A DNA stretch of 64,000 bases, taken from Tenacibaculum sp. (GTDB lineage Bacteria > Bacteroidota > Bacteroidia > Flavobacteriales > Flavobacteriaceae). Position 1 is the stretch's first letter, and each line of letters starts with the position of its first letter. The notes beneath the pieces were generated by a model. That model did not search any database. It saw only the letters and a program-made list of their open reading frames with translations, and was not told where the DNA came from. Of the stretch, positions 35,724 to 43,565 are shown piece after piece. Location: assembly GCA_020631475.1 (NCBI GenBank), contig JAHDHE010000001.1, positions 2,114-66,113 of the forward strand, given 5' to 3'. A program made the position numbers and the translations under genes.

Positions 35724-35820
35724 TAACAAAAAGATAGATGTTTATCTCCTCATAAGTTATACCTAAAGAATCAGCTAAGATTCTTAAAAAATCTACACAA
35801 AATTGAAAAACGTCTTTCAC
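35629..35820 (-). CDS. 63-residue micro-membrane protein
   Basis: A small protein with a GTG start at 35820 that overlaps the stop of the preceding 48-codon gene (GTGA), indicating translational coupling. The C-terminal part has one membrane helix (INIYLFVIIHPLVTMYLFFLY) preceded by an amphipathic segment. The stop codon lies in a hairpin that also sits inside the tail of the convergent polymerase gene. The function is unknown; size and topology would suit a membrane-stress, holin-like or toxin-like role, but nothing in the sequence proves it. Confidence 0.5.
   Translation of the reverse strand: MKDVFQFCVDFLRILADSLGITYEEINIYLFVIIHPLVTMYLFFLYRKYKLLYKKSEESSPHF
35631..35658. terminator. Bidirectional terminator inside two overlapping gene tails
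   Basis: AAAAGTGAGGA (35631-35641) and TCCTCACTTTT (35648-35658) with a 6-base loop and a plus-strand T run. It falls within the last codons of the polymerase-like gene and of the 63-residue micro-protein gene. Confidence 0.8.
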
Positions 35821-35963
35821 TTTGAATTATCTCTTATAAAAATATAATAGAGCACATATAAACCTATTAAAGTACCAATTGCTGTACTCCAAATGGTATC
35901 CCCTCCACTTTCAGCTTTTAAATCACCTATAACACTCGACTGAAAAAATAAAAACCTTATCAT
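35817..35963 (-). CDS. 48-residue micro-membrane protein
   Basis: An ATG at 35963 overlaps the previous stop codon by one base (TAATG). The product begins MIRFLFFQSSVIGDLKAESG and contains one membrane helix (TIWSTAIGTLIGLYVLYYIF) and a short charged tail. The stop overlaps the next GTG start. The chain of overlapping stops and starts supports a real gene. I know of no family for it. Confidence 0.5.
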   Translation of the reverse strand: MIRFLFFQSSVIGDLKAESGGDTIWSTAIGTLIGLYVLYYIFIRDNSK

Positions 35964-36247
35964 TATTTTGATACTTTTTTAATAGTTTCATCCATTTTTG
36001 ATGCTTCCATAAAAACTGACCCCACTTGTTTGTAAACCATTCTTTTCCCACAAACATCGAGAGCATATGTAGCTCCATGTAAACCTTTGTTCTTATCTAC
36101 AACCTTAATATTCTCTTTAGGACAATTTTGTTCAATTGAAACGGTCTTAATCAAAGTCTTCTCAGTTGTTCCAAAAACTGTTCTATTCACAGCTCCACAT
36201 GAGAATAAGGTTAAACTTGTTAATGTTATTAATACTATTTTTTTCAT
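35963..36247 (-). CDS. Small lipoprotein A of the element 2 mini-operon
   Basis: A 94-residue protein with a lipobox (TSLTLFSC, Cys17) and a mature part of about 75 residues with two further Cys (NCPKEN, DVCGKR), which may form a disulfide in the periplasm. The function is unknown. It is 11 bases after lipoprotein B and its stop overlaps the start of the 48-residue micro-protein gene. Confidence 0.7.
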   Translation of the reverse strand: MKKIVLITLTSLTLFSCGAVNRTVFGTTEKTLIKTVSIEQNCPKENIKVVDKNKGLHGATYALDVCGKRMVYKQVGSVFMEASKMDETIKKVSK

Positions 36248-36258
36248 TGCCTTAGTAT

Positions 36259-36732
36259 TTATTGTTTATTAAAATTCCATTTTATTATATACTTTATAAG
36301 AATTCCATTGTATTGATATTCTTCATCAAAAATTAATGACAAACGACTATTATCAACAGTATATTCAAACAAAAGCGTTTGAGCAGAAGTAGACATAATC
36401 AGTCTTAATTTATTAGGAGGAACAGTAAGCCATCCAAATTTAGAATCACTAAGAGTATTGTTTTCAGGATATAAGATTTTACCTGAACCGTCTCTTTTAA
36501 AACTAAGAACAGTTTTGAGTTTATCTCTTTCTTTTAATCTGTTTTCTATTTTAGTTTTTGCTTCATTATAACTTAAATTACCATGATTAGTTATTTCAAC
36601 TATTTCTGAATTACTATTTACCCAAGGGTGTCTTGTCAGTAAATCATCTGAAGAACTAGAGCTTAATTCTTCATTAGAAGAACAACTAGCGAATAATAAA
36701 ATACTACAAAACAGTATTAAGATTTTTTTCAT
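36259..36732 (-). CDS. Small lipoprotein B of the element 2 mini-operon
   Basis: A 157-residue lipoprotein (ILLFASC, Cys17) with a serine-rich linker (SSSSSDD) and a beta-rich, lipocalin-like-looking domain (HPWVNSNSEIVEITN, LSFKRDGSGKILYPEN, LIFDEEYQYNGILIKYI). It is the first gene of a four-gene minus-strand operon. The fold assignment is only an impression from strand alternation. A TAnnTTTG promoter stands upstream. Confidence 0.65.
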   Translation of the reverse strand: MKKILILFCSILLFASCSSNEELSSSSSDDLLTRHPWVNSNSEIVEITNHGNLSYNEAKTKIENRLKERDKLKTVLSFKRDGSGKILYPENNTLSDSKFGWLTVPPNKLRLIMSTSAQTLLFEYTVDNSRLSLIFDEEYQYNGILIKYIIKWNFNKQ

Positions 36733-36763
36733 AATTAATTTTTTAATGTTTTTTTATGTGATT

Positions 36764-36793
36764 CAAAAATAAACAAAAATAGGTTATAAACAA
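36764..36793 (-). promoter_or_regulatory. Promoter of the lipoprotein/micro-protein operon
   Basis: On the minus strand, TTG (36791-36793) lies 19 bases upstream of TATTTTTG (36764-36771). A second TATTTTTG (36774-36781) lies just upstream. Both fit the Bacteroidota -7 box TAnnTTTG. The first gene starts at 36732. Confidence 0.45.
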
Positions 36794-36844
36794 CCCATTG
36801 TTTTCAATTCGTTAAAATCAACTAATTGTATGCAATTTTGGTAT

Positions 36845-37093
36845 ATGTCAAAATACCAACGAAAAAAGGAGTTACCTCAATTCTGTATTGAATTAGGTCA
36901 ACATATTAGAAAACTTAGAAAGCAGAAAGATTTAAGTATAGAGGAAATTGCCTATAAAGCTGGAATTGACGGTCAAAACCTTAGAAAATATGAACTAGGG
37001 AAGCAAGAAATGAAAGTTTCAATGCTAAAAAGGATTGCTAATGCATTCGATATGACTACTTCAGAATTATTATTGTTTGATAAAGAAAAATAA
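36845..37093 (+). CDS. Xre-family HTH regulator of element 2
   Basis: An 82-residue Cro/CI-type protein with the HTH block LRKQKDLSIEEIAYKAGIDGQNLRKYELGKQEM. The frame starts at 36830, but ATG 36845 (MSKYQRKKE) is the better start. It is divergent from the lipoprotein operon and upstream of the defence cluster. The 24-base palindrome at 37372-37395 is a candidate binding site, which would make it a controller of the defence genes. Confidence 0.88.
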   Translation: MSKYQRKKELPQFCIELGQHIRKLRKQKDLSIEEIAYKAGIDGQNLRKYELGKQEMKVSMLKRIANAFDMTTSELLLFDKEK

Positions 37094-37448
37094 CAATTTA
37101 ACCCTTCTTACTCGTTTTTCATTAGAGAATAAAACTATAATTAATCTTCCTAATTTATTACCAACTTCAATAAATTAAATTCTCAATAAATAATCACAAA
37201 AAAAGTGATTTTAATTATGTTTCTTTATCCTGAAAATTTCTCTTTCAACTCCTATTAAATACGACCTTGATTCTCATAGAAGGTTTTACTTGTTTTTTTA
37301 AATGGATTTTTTTGGGGAAAAATACATTTAAAATTACGGATATCCCTTTTTTTCTTTTTTTGAAATAACATAAGTTTACAGATATCTGTAAACTTTCAAA
37401 ACATATAAGCTTAATATTTTTAGTTTATTATAAGATTATAAATAAAAA
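37094..37448. other. 355-base regulatory gap before the defence cluster
   Basis: It holds no gene. It is very AT-rich, with a long T-rich tract around 37305-37360, a small GGATATCC palindrome (37338-37345) and a perfect 24-base palindrome (37372-37395). An in-frame stop at 37443-37445 forces the jetA start to the TTG at 37449. Confidence 0.7.
37372..37395. promoter_or_regulatory. Perfect 24-base palindrome upstream of jetA
   Basis: AAGTTTACAGAT followed immediately by its reverse complement ATCTGTAAACTT, with no spacer, 53 bases before the jetA start. It is a probable operator for the defence operon, or a structure-forming site. Confidence 0.7.
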
Positions 37449-38777
37449 TTGAAACAAAAAGAACACCCTCATATTTTTAATTTCGTTGAAGAAATATCTA
37501 AACCTGAAACATACAAACAGTTGTATCCAGATGAAAAAGAAGGAATTGTAATTGCTCATTTGTACCAACGTGTAAAATCTGGGCGCTATAAAAACGATTC
37601 TTTTACTGCTAAAGATATTCACTCTCTATTTGAAGAGACAATGAATGAAGAGGAGAAAAGAGTCTCTGATGTAAAAGGACGTATTAATAAACTTCAAAAA
37701 TACTTTCTAAAATATAATGAAGAAACACAACTATACTCTTTTCAAGAATATGGTATAAAATTTTGTAGAATAGCAGAAGAAACACTAATAGGCTCTTTAA
37801 AACCTACAGAAATTAAAATTATATGCTCGCAATTAAAACAACAGCTTCGAGAGTCTATTGGAGATGAAAAAAAAATAAAGGAATGGTTTACTATACATTT
37901 CAAAAATTTCCATCCTAACTTAAAACAGCAAATAGATTTCTTAGACAGACAAATTGATGAAGCCGTCGAAAAGTTAAGAAACGATACACTTTCCGAAAAA
38001 CAAACACCACTAAAATTATTACAAACAGTAAGTAATGATCTTTTTGATATTCAGAAAAAAAATGATGAGTTACGTTCTGCTTTTTCTGAAACTTATTCAA
38101 TAAGTACATTATTATATGAAATAGAGACAGAACAAAAAGAATTACTAGAACACATGAAACATACTCATCGTTTCTTTAACAATGCACAAAGTAGTCTCAG
38201 AAATACTAACAAAAGGTTAGATCGAATACAACCCAAAATAAGACAATTATTCTTTACTCTAGGACAACCAGAATATAGTGCTAAAATAGACCGATTCATA
38301 CTGTTTCTACTAAAATATTCATCACTAGAAAAAAAAGGAAAAGATAAAGAAATAGTATTTCCAAAAGAAATAAACACAAAAACAACTAACTATAAACGAC
38401 CTAAATATCTATTACTAGATAGAGATAGAAACCTATTCCCTACTCAAGCAAAGCCCCGAAAAAAATATATAAGAAATCCGAAAGTTGAAAAATTAAGCAA
38501 AGCCATATTGCAAAAAGCTTTTGACGATACCGAAATAATAGAAAACTGGGTGAATTTTTTTTTTCAAGAATTACAAAAACGTAAAGTACTAAATATTTCG
38601 CAAGGTTTTTTTTCTGTATTAAAAGAAACTAATGATTTTACAATTGCAACAAAGGTTACGTTTAGAGTAATAGAAGATGCTCATAATAATGAAAAATACA
38701 AAGTAGATATTGACAAAACAGATTTTGTGAAAAATAAAAATACTGCATTATGGAAAACAATGATATTTCAGAAATAG
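37449..38777 (+). CDS. jetA: Wadjet-like JetA (MukF/kleisin-type subunit)
   Basis: A 442-residue helical protein placed first in a jetABCD-like operon. It starts with TTG, because an in-frame stop lies 4 bases upstream. The N-terminal half looks like winged-helix DNA-binding segments (VEEISKPETYKQLYPDEKEG, INKLQKYFLKYNEETQLYS). The middle is coiled coil and the C terminus is another winged-helix-like part (RKVLNISQGFFSVLKET). The kleisin of Wadjet bridges the SMC heads. Identification rests mainly on size and order; direct similarity to known JetA (DUF3375) is weak by eye. It overlaps jetB by 28 bases. Confidence 0.7.
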   Translation: MKQKEHPHIFNFVEEISKPETYKQLYPDEKEGIVIAHLYQRVKSGRYKNDSFTAKDIHSLFEETMNEEEKRVSDVKGRINKLQKYFLKYNEETQLYSFQEYGIKFCRIAEETLIGSLKPTEIKIICSQLKQQLRESIGDEKKIKEWFTIHFKNFHPNLKQQIDFLDRQIDEAVEKLRNDTLSEKQTPLKLLQTVSNDLFDIQKKNDELRSAFSETYSISTLLYEIETEQKELLEHMKHTHRFFNNAQSSLRNTNKRLDRIQPKIRQLFFTLGQPEYSAKIDRFILFLLKYSSLEKKGKDKEIVFPKEINTKTTNYKRPKYLLLDRDRNLFPTQAKPRKKYIRNPKVEKLSKAILQKAFDDTEIIENWVNFFFQELQKRKVLNISQGFFSVLKETNDFTIATKVTFRVIEDAHNNEKYKVDIDKTDFVKNKNTALWKTMIFQK

Positions 38778-39400
38778 AATATCTGGACTTTTTAAAAGAA
38801 GAAGACGCTATTCAATATTTTGGAAAATTAGACTATCTATTAAAAGACGGCACACATTTTCAATGCTATGGAGATCAAATACCGTATTATAGATTTTTAA
38901 AAAAAAATAAAAAATCTATAAAAGCATTTTATCAGCGTTTTTATGGTATTATTTTAAAAGAAGAAAACAAAGAATCAGACTCCTACTTTTTCCTCGATTT
39001 CAATGATTCAAGTAGAGGTAACATACCTCAATCCTTTAGGGATATTCTTAAAAACGATTATATAATAATAGGGTTAATAATGTATAAAATTTTACATTCT
39101 GAAAAAAATCTTGAATTGACTTCTATTATAAAATTAAAACAAACTATCAGGAATGATTATCAATCGTTTAAACCTGGTTTAATAAAGCTTATAGCTCAGT
39201 CTACAGCAGACAAAGACAATTTTAATGATGATGAAGCTATTGATAATGCCATAGAAAGAGCATTAAAGCAATTTAGAAAGCTAGCATGGCTAGATTATAA
39301 AGGAGATACTTTTGAACTTCGTGCTTCCTTTCATAGAATTATAACATTATACGAAGACATCATTCCAAAAATAGACACCGTAATAGAAAGCTATCAATGA
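38750..39400 (+). CDS. jetB: Wadjet-like JetB (MukE-type subunit)
   Basis: A 216-residue protein with the length and pattern of DUF4194/MukE-like subunits. An acidic N terminus leads into a winged-helix-like pair (YYRFLKKNKKSIKAFYQRFY, SDSYFFLDF) and a C-terminal wHTH (IDNAIERALKQFRKLAWLDYKGDTFELRASFHRI). It would bind the kleisin JetA and regulate the SMC motor. It overlaps jetA by 28 bases and jetC by 4 bases (ATGA), so all are translationally coupled. Confidence 0.75.
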   Translation: MENNDISEIEYLDFLKEEDAIQYFGKLDYLLKDGTHFQCYGDQIPYYRFLKKNKKSIKAFYQRFYGIILKEENKESDSYFFLDFNDSSRGNIPQSFRDILKNDYIIIGLIMYKILHSEKNLELTSIIKLKQTIRNDYQSFKPGLIKLIAQSTADKDNFNDDEAIDNAIERALKQFRKLAWLDYKGDTFELRASFHRIITLYEDIIPKIDTVIESYQ

Positions 39401-42400
39401 AAAAATATCCACGAATATATAGTTTAGGTTCTATAAATATTATCCATCATCAAGAGTTTGATTATGAATTCCATCCATTTAGAACCGATTTCACAGGCGA
39501 AAGTGGTGTGGGAAAAAGTATTATAACAGATTTAATTCAGTTAATTCTTATAGGTTCTACACATTACAAATCATCTACAAAAGGACAAGATGAAAGACCT
39601 TATAATAGCCTTGTAATAGAAACTCCTAGTAAAGGAGATTATGGATATGCATATCTAAATATAGAAATAGCTAAAGAAGAATATCTTTTAATAGGTTCTT
39701 ACATAGAACGCCGCTCTAAAAAAACACAAGCCTTTATTGTACAAAAGAGTTTAGACTTTGAAAAAGACAAACTGGTTCCATTTAACAAACCATTTACAGT
39801 AGAAGACTTTGAGAAAGAAGATAAATGGATGACTTTACAAGAATTTCATAATCATATTAACACCAACAATCACTTAGGGTGTAAAATATATAATCTCTTT
39901 AAAGATTATCATCAAGTATTATTCGTAAACAAATTATTACCTATAGATGTTTTTTCAAGTAATAGTGATCTTGAAGATTACGCAAAAATATTACAAGCTT
40001 TTGCACGCAGAGGGATTGATATAAAAACCGACATGAACCTACAAGAGTTCTTACATGGAAAATCTATGAAGTCTAAATTTTACAATCAATTTCAAGAAGC
40101 TGTAAAAAAAATGGAAGATTCTATTAAGAGCCATAGAGAAAATCATCAAGAAGTCTTAGAAATTAAAAAGAAAAATAAGCTAATAAAAAAGCTAAACGAT
40201 TTAAAAATAACTAAAGACAATGCATTTGTAAAATACAATCAAGCTAGATTTTGTTTTAATAATTATAAACTATCACAGATAGATAATGTAATAAATCAAG
40301 CTGTAAAAACTTACTTTACAGCAATATCAAATATAAAAGCCTTAAGAACCTTAAAAAATGATACAATAGATAAATGTTATACTAGCCTTCAAAATTTAAA
40401 TAAAGAAGAAAGTGACTTAAAAAAAGAAAACGAGAACTTAGAAATTACCGTAGCCTTTTTTAAAATAGTAGATGAAGCCATAAGATTAATGTCTTTAAAA
40501 ACATCAGATGCAGTAAAAATAGCTTACCATGCATTTAAAAAGAATGAAATAGATATAAATAGATATGATCAATTACAAAAAGAATTACAATTACAAGGCT
40601 TAGAAAAACATTTTAACACACTTGACCATACTAAAACATTTAAAGAAATTGTTAATTTACTACAAGAACGAATTTCACAAAATAAAGCTGAAGTAAATAA
40701 ATACAAAGAGCTCATAAATTTTAACGATTACAAAAACCCAAAATCAATGGCATATTGGGTAATTAATCAAGCTAGAGGTTTAAATCTACAAGAAGAAAGT
40801 ATTATTAGACATTTTTTTGATATTGATACAATTAAACCTAAAAAAATAAATGAAAACAGCAGATACCTGCCAAATCCTAATGAAATTTTAGAAGCTCTAA
40901 AAAATTGCAAAAAAGAACCTGAAAATAATGGGTTTTGGATAGTACTTTCAGGACTTCACATTTTTGTTAAAGAAACTAAAACCCCTATTTTCAAAACGAT
41001 TAACATTGAAGAATTAAAGAAAATATTCAAATCGGATAATCAAAACTTAAAAATACAACTAGAAGAAAAAGAAACAATATTAAAAATAAACAAAAAATTA
41101 TATGAATTTGTTTTAGAACATTTGACTGAGCCAGATACAGATTTAAAAATATGGTTAAATAGAAATAATTTACAGAAACAAGCCAAGCAACAAAAAGAAG
41201 TTTTTAGACGCTTTGAGAATCATAATTTTGATGATGAAATAATAAAATACTCAGAGAAAGATCGTATAACAGCCAAGTTTGATAAAACGAAAAAAAGATT
41301 AGCTAAAATAAGTGTAGAAATAAGAAAATTTGATAGTCTACAGACGGAACTCAATAAAATTGAAATACATTCTCTACCTGATAATAATCCTCAACTAATA
41401 AATCTTGCTAAAAGATATAAAATTGAAACCAACCCAGTTTCAAAAATCACAATAAAAGAAGACTCTTTTTTACTTGACTTTATTACTCAACATACTAAAA
41501 CTATTGAGCATTTAAATATTGAAGAGGGGATAAAAGAAAAAATTAAAGAAAAAAAAGAATTAGAGACTGAACTTGAAACCCTTAAGCTTAAGTATACATA
41601 TATAAATAATTTAGACAACTTTATAGAAGAGTCAGAATACAATGAAAAATTTAAAACCTATAAAGATGCTGATGAAAGTTATTGGGATGATATTAGAGCT
41701 ATATTAATTGCTTATGAATTAACAAATAAGCAGGAACAATTAAAAGGAGAACAATCATTCATAGAGTTAGCAAAAATGCTATTCCCTTCAGAAATCTTTA
41801 AGAATGTTGCATTTAATGAAACTACTATATTAGACGAAATTGAAAAATATCTAGAAAAGATAATAGAGGCAAATGCAAAAATAAATCAGAATAAACTTAT
41901 TGCCATTAAAGACATTCTTGACGAATTAAGAACAGAAATTAGTAAGGAAATTGAGATAAATAAAGAAATTAGGAAATTCTTTAAAGAAGATTATGCAGAA
42001 ATTACAGGGGATAACAACGCTTTTTTAGACATAAAACTTAGTAATACTATCTCGCTTAATTGGATAACTGAGTACTTACAAAAACTTTCTAAAGTAGATT
42101 TCGGGCTGTTTGATTATCAGGAAAGTTTGAACTCAAAAAATGAGAAGTTACCTTCTTTAAAAGACAAGTTATTATATGCGTACAAACAATTTAGTAAAAC
42201 TCCTGAACCTGACATTTCTGTTAGAAAATTACTAAACCCTTATTCTTATTACACTTTAGATTATAAAATGATAACAAAAAGCGGGAAGCTAAATTCTGGT
42301 AGTACAGGGCAAACTTACACATCAATAGCTTTACTATGTATCGCTAAATTATCTCTAAAAAATGGAAATACTAATAAAGTAAAACCTATTCCAGGATTGC

Positions 42401-42603
42401 GTTTTATGAGTATAGATGAAGCTGAAGGAATAGGTTCTAACTTCGATACGTTGAGTGAAATTGCAAAACGTTTTGATTATCAAATCATTTCTTTATCCAT
42501 TAGCCCTAATAAACTTAAAAAAGAAAACCAATACACTTATAGACTTACAAAAATTAAGGGAGAGGAAAGAGCAAACCATCATCCATCGGTAATATTTAGC
42601 TAA
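39397..42603 (+). CDS. jetC: Wadjet-like JetC (SMC/MukB-type ATPase)
   Basis: A 1068-residue SMC-like motor that would extrude and sense circular DNA. Walker A is GESGVGKS (34-41). A long coiled coil rich in Lys and Glu follows. The C-terminal head has the ABC signature-like NSGSTGQ (about 965) and Walker B RFMSIDEAEGIG (about 1002-1013). The motif is an acidic SIDEAEG, close to the MukB/JetC type. It is shorter than MukB and fits Wadjet JetC. It is followed after 3 bases by jetD. Confidence 0.85.
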   Translation: MKKYPRIYSLGSINIIHHQEFDYEFHPFRTDFTGESGVGKSIITDLIQLILIGSTHYKSSTKGQDERPYNSLVIETPSKGDYGYAYLNIEIAKEEYLLIGSYIERRSKKTQAFIVQKSLDFEKDKLVPFNKPFTVEDFEKEDKWMTLQEFHNHINTNNHLGCKIYNLFKDYHQVLFVNKLLPIDVFSSNSDLEDYAKILQAFARRGIDIKTDMNLQEFLHGKSMKSKFYNQFQEAVKKMEDSIKSHRENHQEVLEIKKKNKLIKKLNDLKITKDNAFVKYNQARFCFNNYKLSQIDNVINQAVKTYFTAISNIKALRTLKNDTIDKCYTSLQNLNKEESDLKKENENLEITVAFFKIVDEAIRLMSLKTSDAVKIAYHAFKKNEIDINRYDQLQKELQLQGLEKHFNTLDHTKTFKEIVNLLQERISQNKAEVNKYKELINFNDYKNPKSMAYWVINQARGLNLQEESIIRHFFDIDTIKPKKINENSRYLPNPNEILEALKNCKKEPENNGFWIVLSGLHIFVKETKTPIFKTINIEELKKIFKSDNQNLKIQLEEKETILKINKKLYEFVLEHLTEPDTDLKIWLNRNNLQKQAKQQKEVFRRFENHNFDDEIIKYSEKDRITAKFDKTKKRLAKISVEIRKFDSLQTELNKIEIHSLPDNNPQLINLAKRYKIETNPVSKITIKEDSFLLDFITQHTKTIEHLNIEEGIKEKIKEKKELETELETLKLKYTYINNLDNFIEESEYNEKFKTYKDADESYWDDIRAILIAYELTNKQEQLKGEQSFIELAKMLFPSEIFKNVAFNETTILDEIEKYLEKIIEANAKINQNKLIAIKDILDELRTEISKEIEINKEIRKFFKEDYAEITGDNNAFLDIKLSNTISLNWITEYLQKLSKVDFGLFDYQESLNSKNEKLPSLKDKLLYAYKQFSKTPEPDISVRKLLNPYSYYTLDYKMITKSGKLNSGSTGQTYTSIALLCIAKLSLKNGNTNKVKPIPGLRFMSIDEAEGIGSNFDTLSEIAKRFDYQIISLSISPNKLKKENQYTYRLTKIKGEERANHHPSVIFS

Positions 42604-42606
42604 ACT

Positions 42607-43554
42607 ATGAGAGAAGAATTAACTTGGCGAGTACTGGAGGGACTTTATCGATTGTATAAAGGTAAAAGCACTCGTTTAAAATTAATGAATAACATCTATG
42701 TAAAAAGAGTTTTATATGATATAAAAAGAGTTATTGATTATAAAGAAGGAAACATGAATGTTATTATAAAACACAAAGACTATGATAAGTTTTTCGAAGA
42801 TAACCTGTTAGATCAATACCTATACTACGCAAACTTTTTTAAAGAAGTAGACATAGAAATATCAGCACAACGAAACTATTCAGAATATGTGTTGAAATCC
42901 CTAATGCTTATACATAAGAATAAAGAAAATTTAAAGGGCACTTTATCAACACCACATATATTTTCCAGTAATTTTTTTGAAGAAAAAGATTCTAAATTTC
43001 TAGACGATAATAAAAGATTACGTGATGATATTTTAAAAATTCTTGGAGCTAAGGAATTTCCAATGCAATCACCAAAATCTCAGCAATGGAAACTAGTTGT
43101 AGATTGTAAAGACCCTAAGTATATATTACTCTGTGAAAATATAGATTTTTTAAAAGACCCTTGGCTTTTTAGAGAAAATAATATAGAGCTATGGCATTTA
43201 GGTGGTAATAATACTAAAAAACTAGAAGAAGTTCCATCAAAAAAAATAATACACCCAGTATTTTACGTCTGTGACTGGGATTATCATGGATTAAACATAT
43301 ACATCCGTATAAAAGAAATACTAGCTAAAAAAGATAAAGAAATCACACTTTTAATCCCTAAAAACCCAACACTAAAACCAATAAAATCAGGAAAACATTA
43401 TAGTGAGTGGAGAGAAGAAGAATTTACAAACTTAAAACGAGATGCTTTTACTAAAGAAGCGCAAAATTTAATAGAAGAATTAGTTTCAAAAAATAAATGG
43501 ATAGAGGAGCAAACTATTAAACCTATTGATTTGGTATTAAATAAATTCAATTAA
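42607..43554 (+). CDS. jetD: Wadjet-like JetD (TOPRIM nuclease subunit)
   Basis: A 315-residue protein with a C-terminal topoisomerase-VI-type TOPRIM motif, VCDWDYHGLNIY (about 222-233), where the DxDxxG acidic residues bind metal. JetD cleaves DNA trapped by the SMC complex, which explains protection against plasmids. It is shorter than the usual JetD of about 390 residues, and the N-terminal DUF3322-like part appears reduced. The catalytic Glu/Asp set is otherwise present. The next gene starts 11 bases later. Confidence 0.8.
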   Translation: MREELTWRVLEGLYRLYKGKSTRLKLMNNIYVKRVLYDIKRVIDYKEGNMNVIIKHKDYDKFFEDNLLDQYLYYANFFKEVDIEISAQRNYSEYVLKSLMLIHKNKENLKGTLSTPHIFSSNFFEEKDSKFLDDNKRLRDDILKILGAKEFPMQSPKSQQWKLVVDCKDPKYILLCENIDFLKDPWLFRENNIELWHLGGNNTKKLEEVPSKKIIHPVFYVCDWDYHGLNIYIRIKEILAKKDKEITLLIPKNPTLKPIKSGKHYSEWREEEFTNLKRDAFTKEAQNLIEELVSKNKWIEEQTIKPIDLVLNKFN

Positions 43555-43565
43555 AAAACAAAAAC

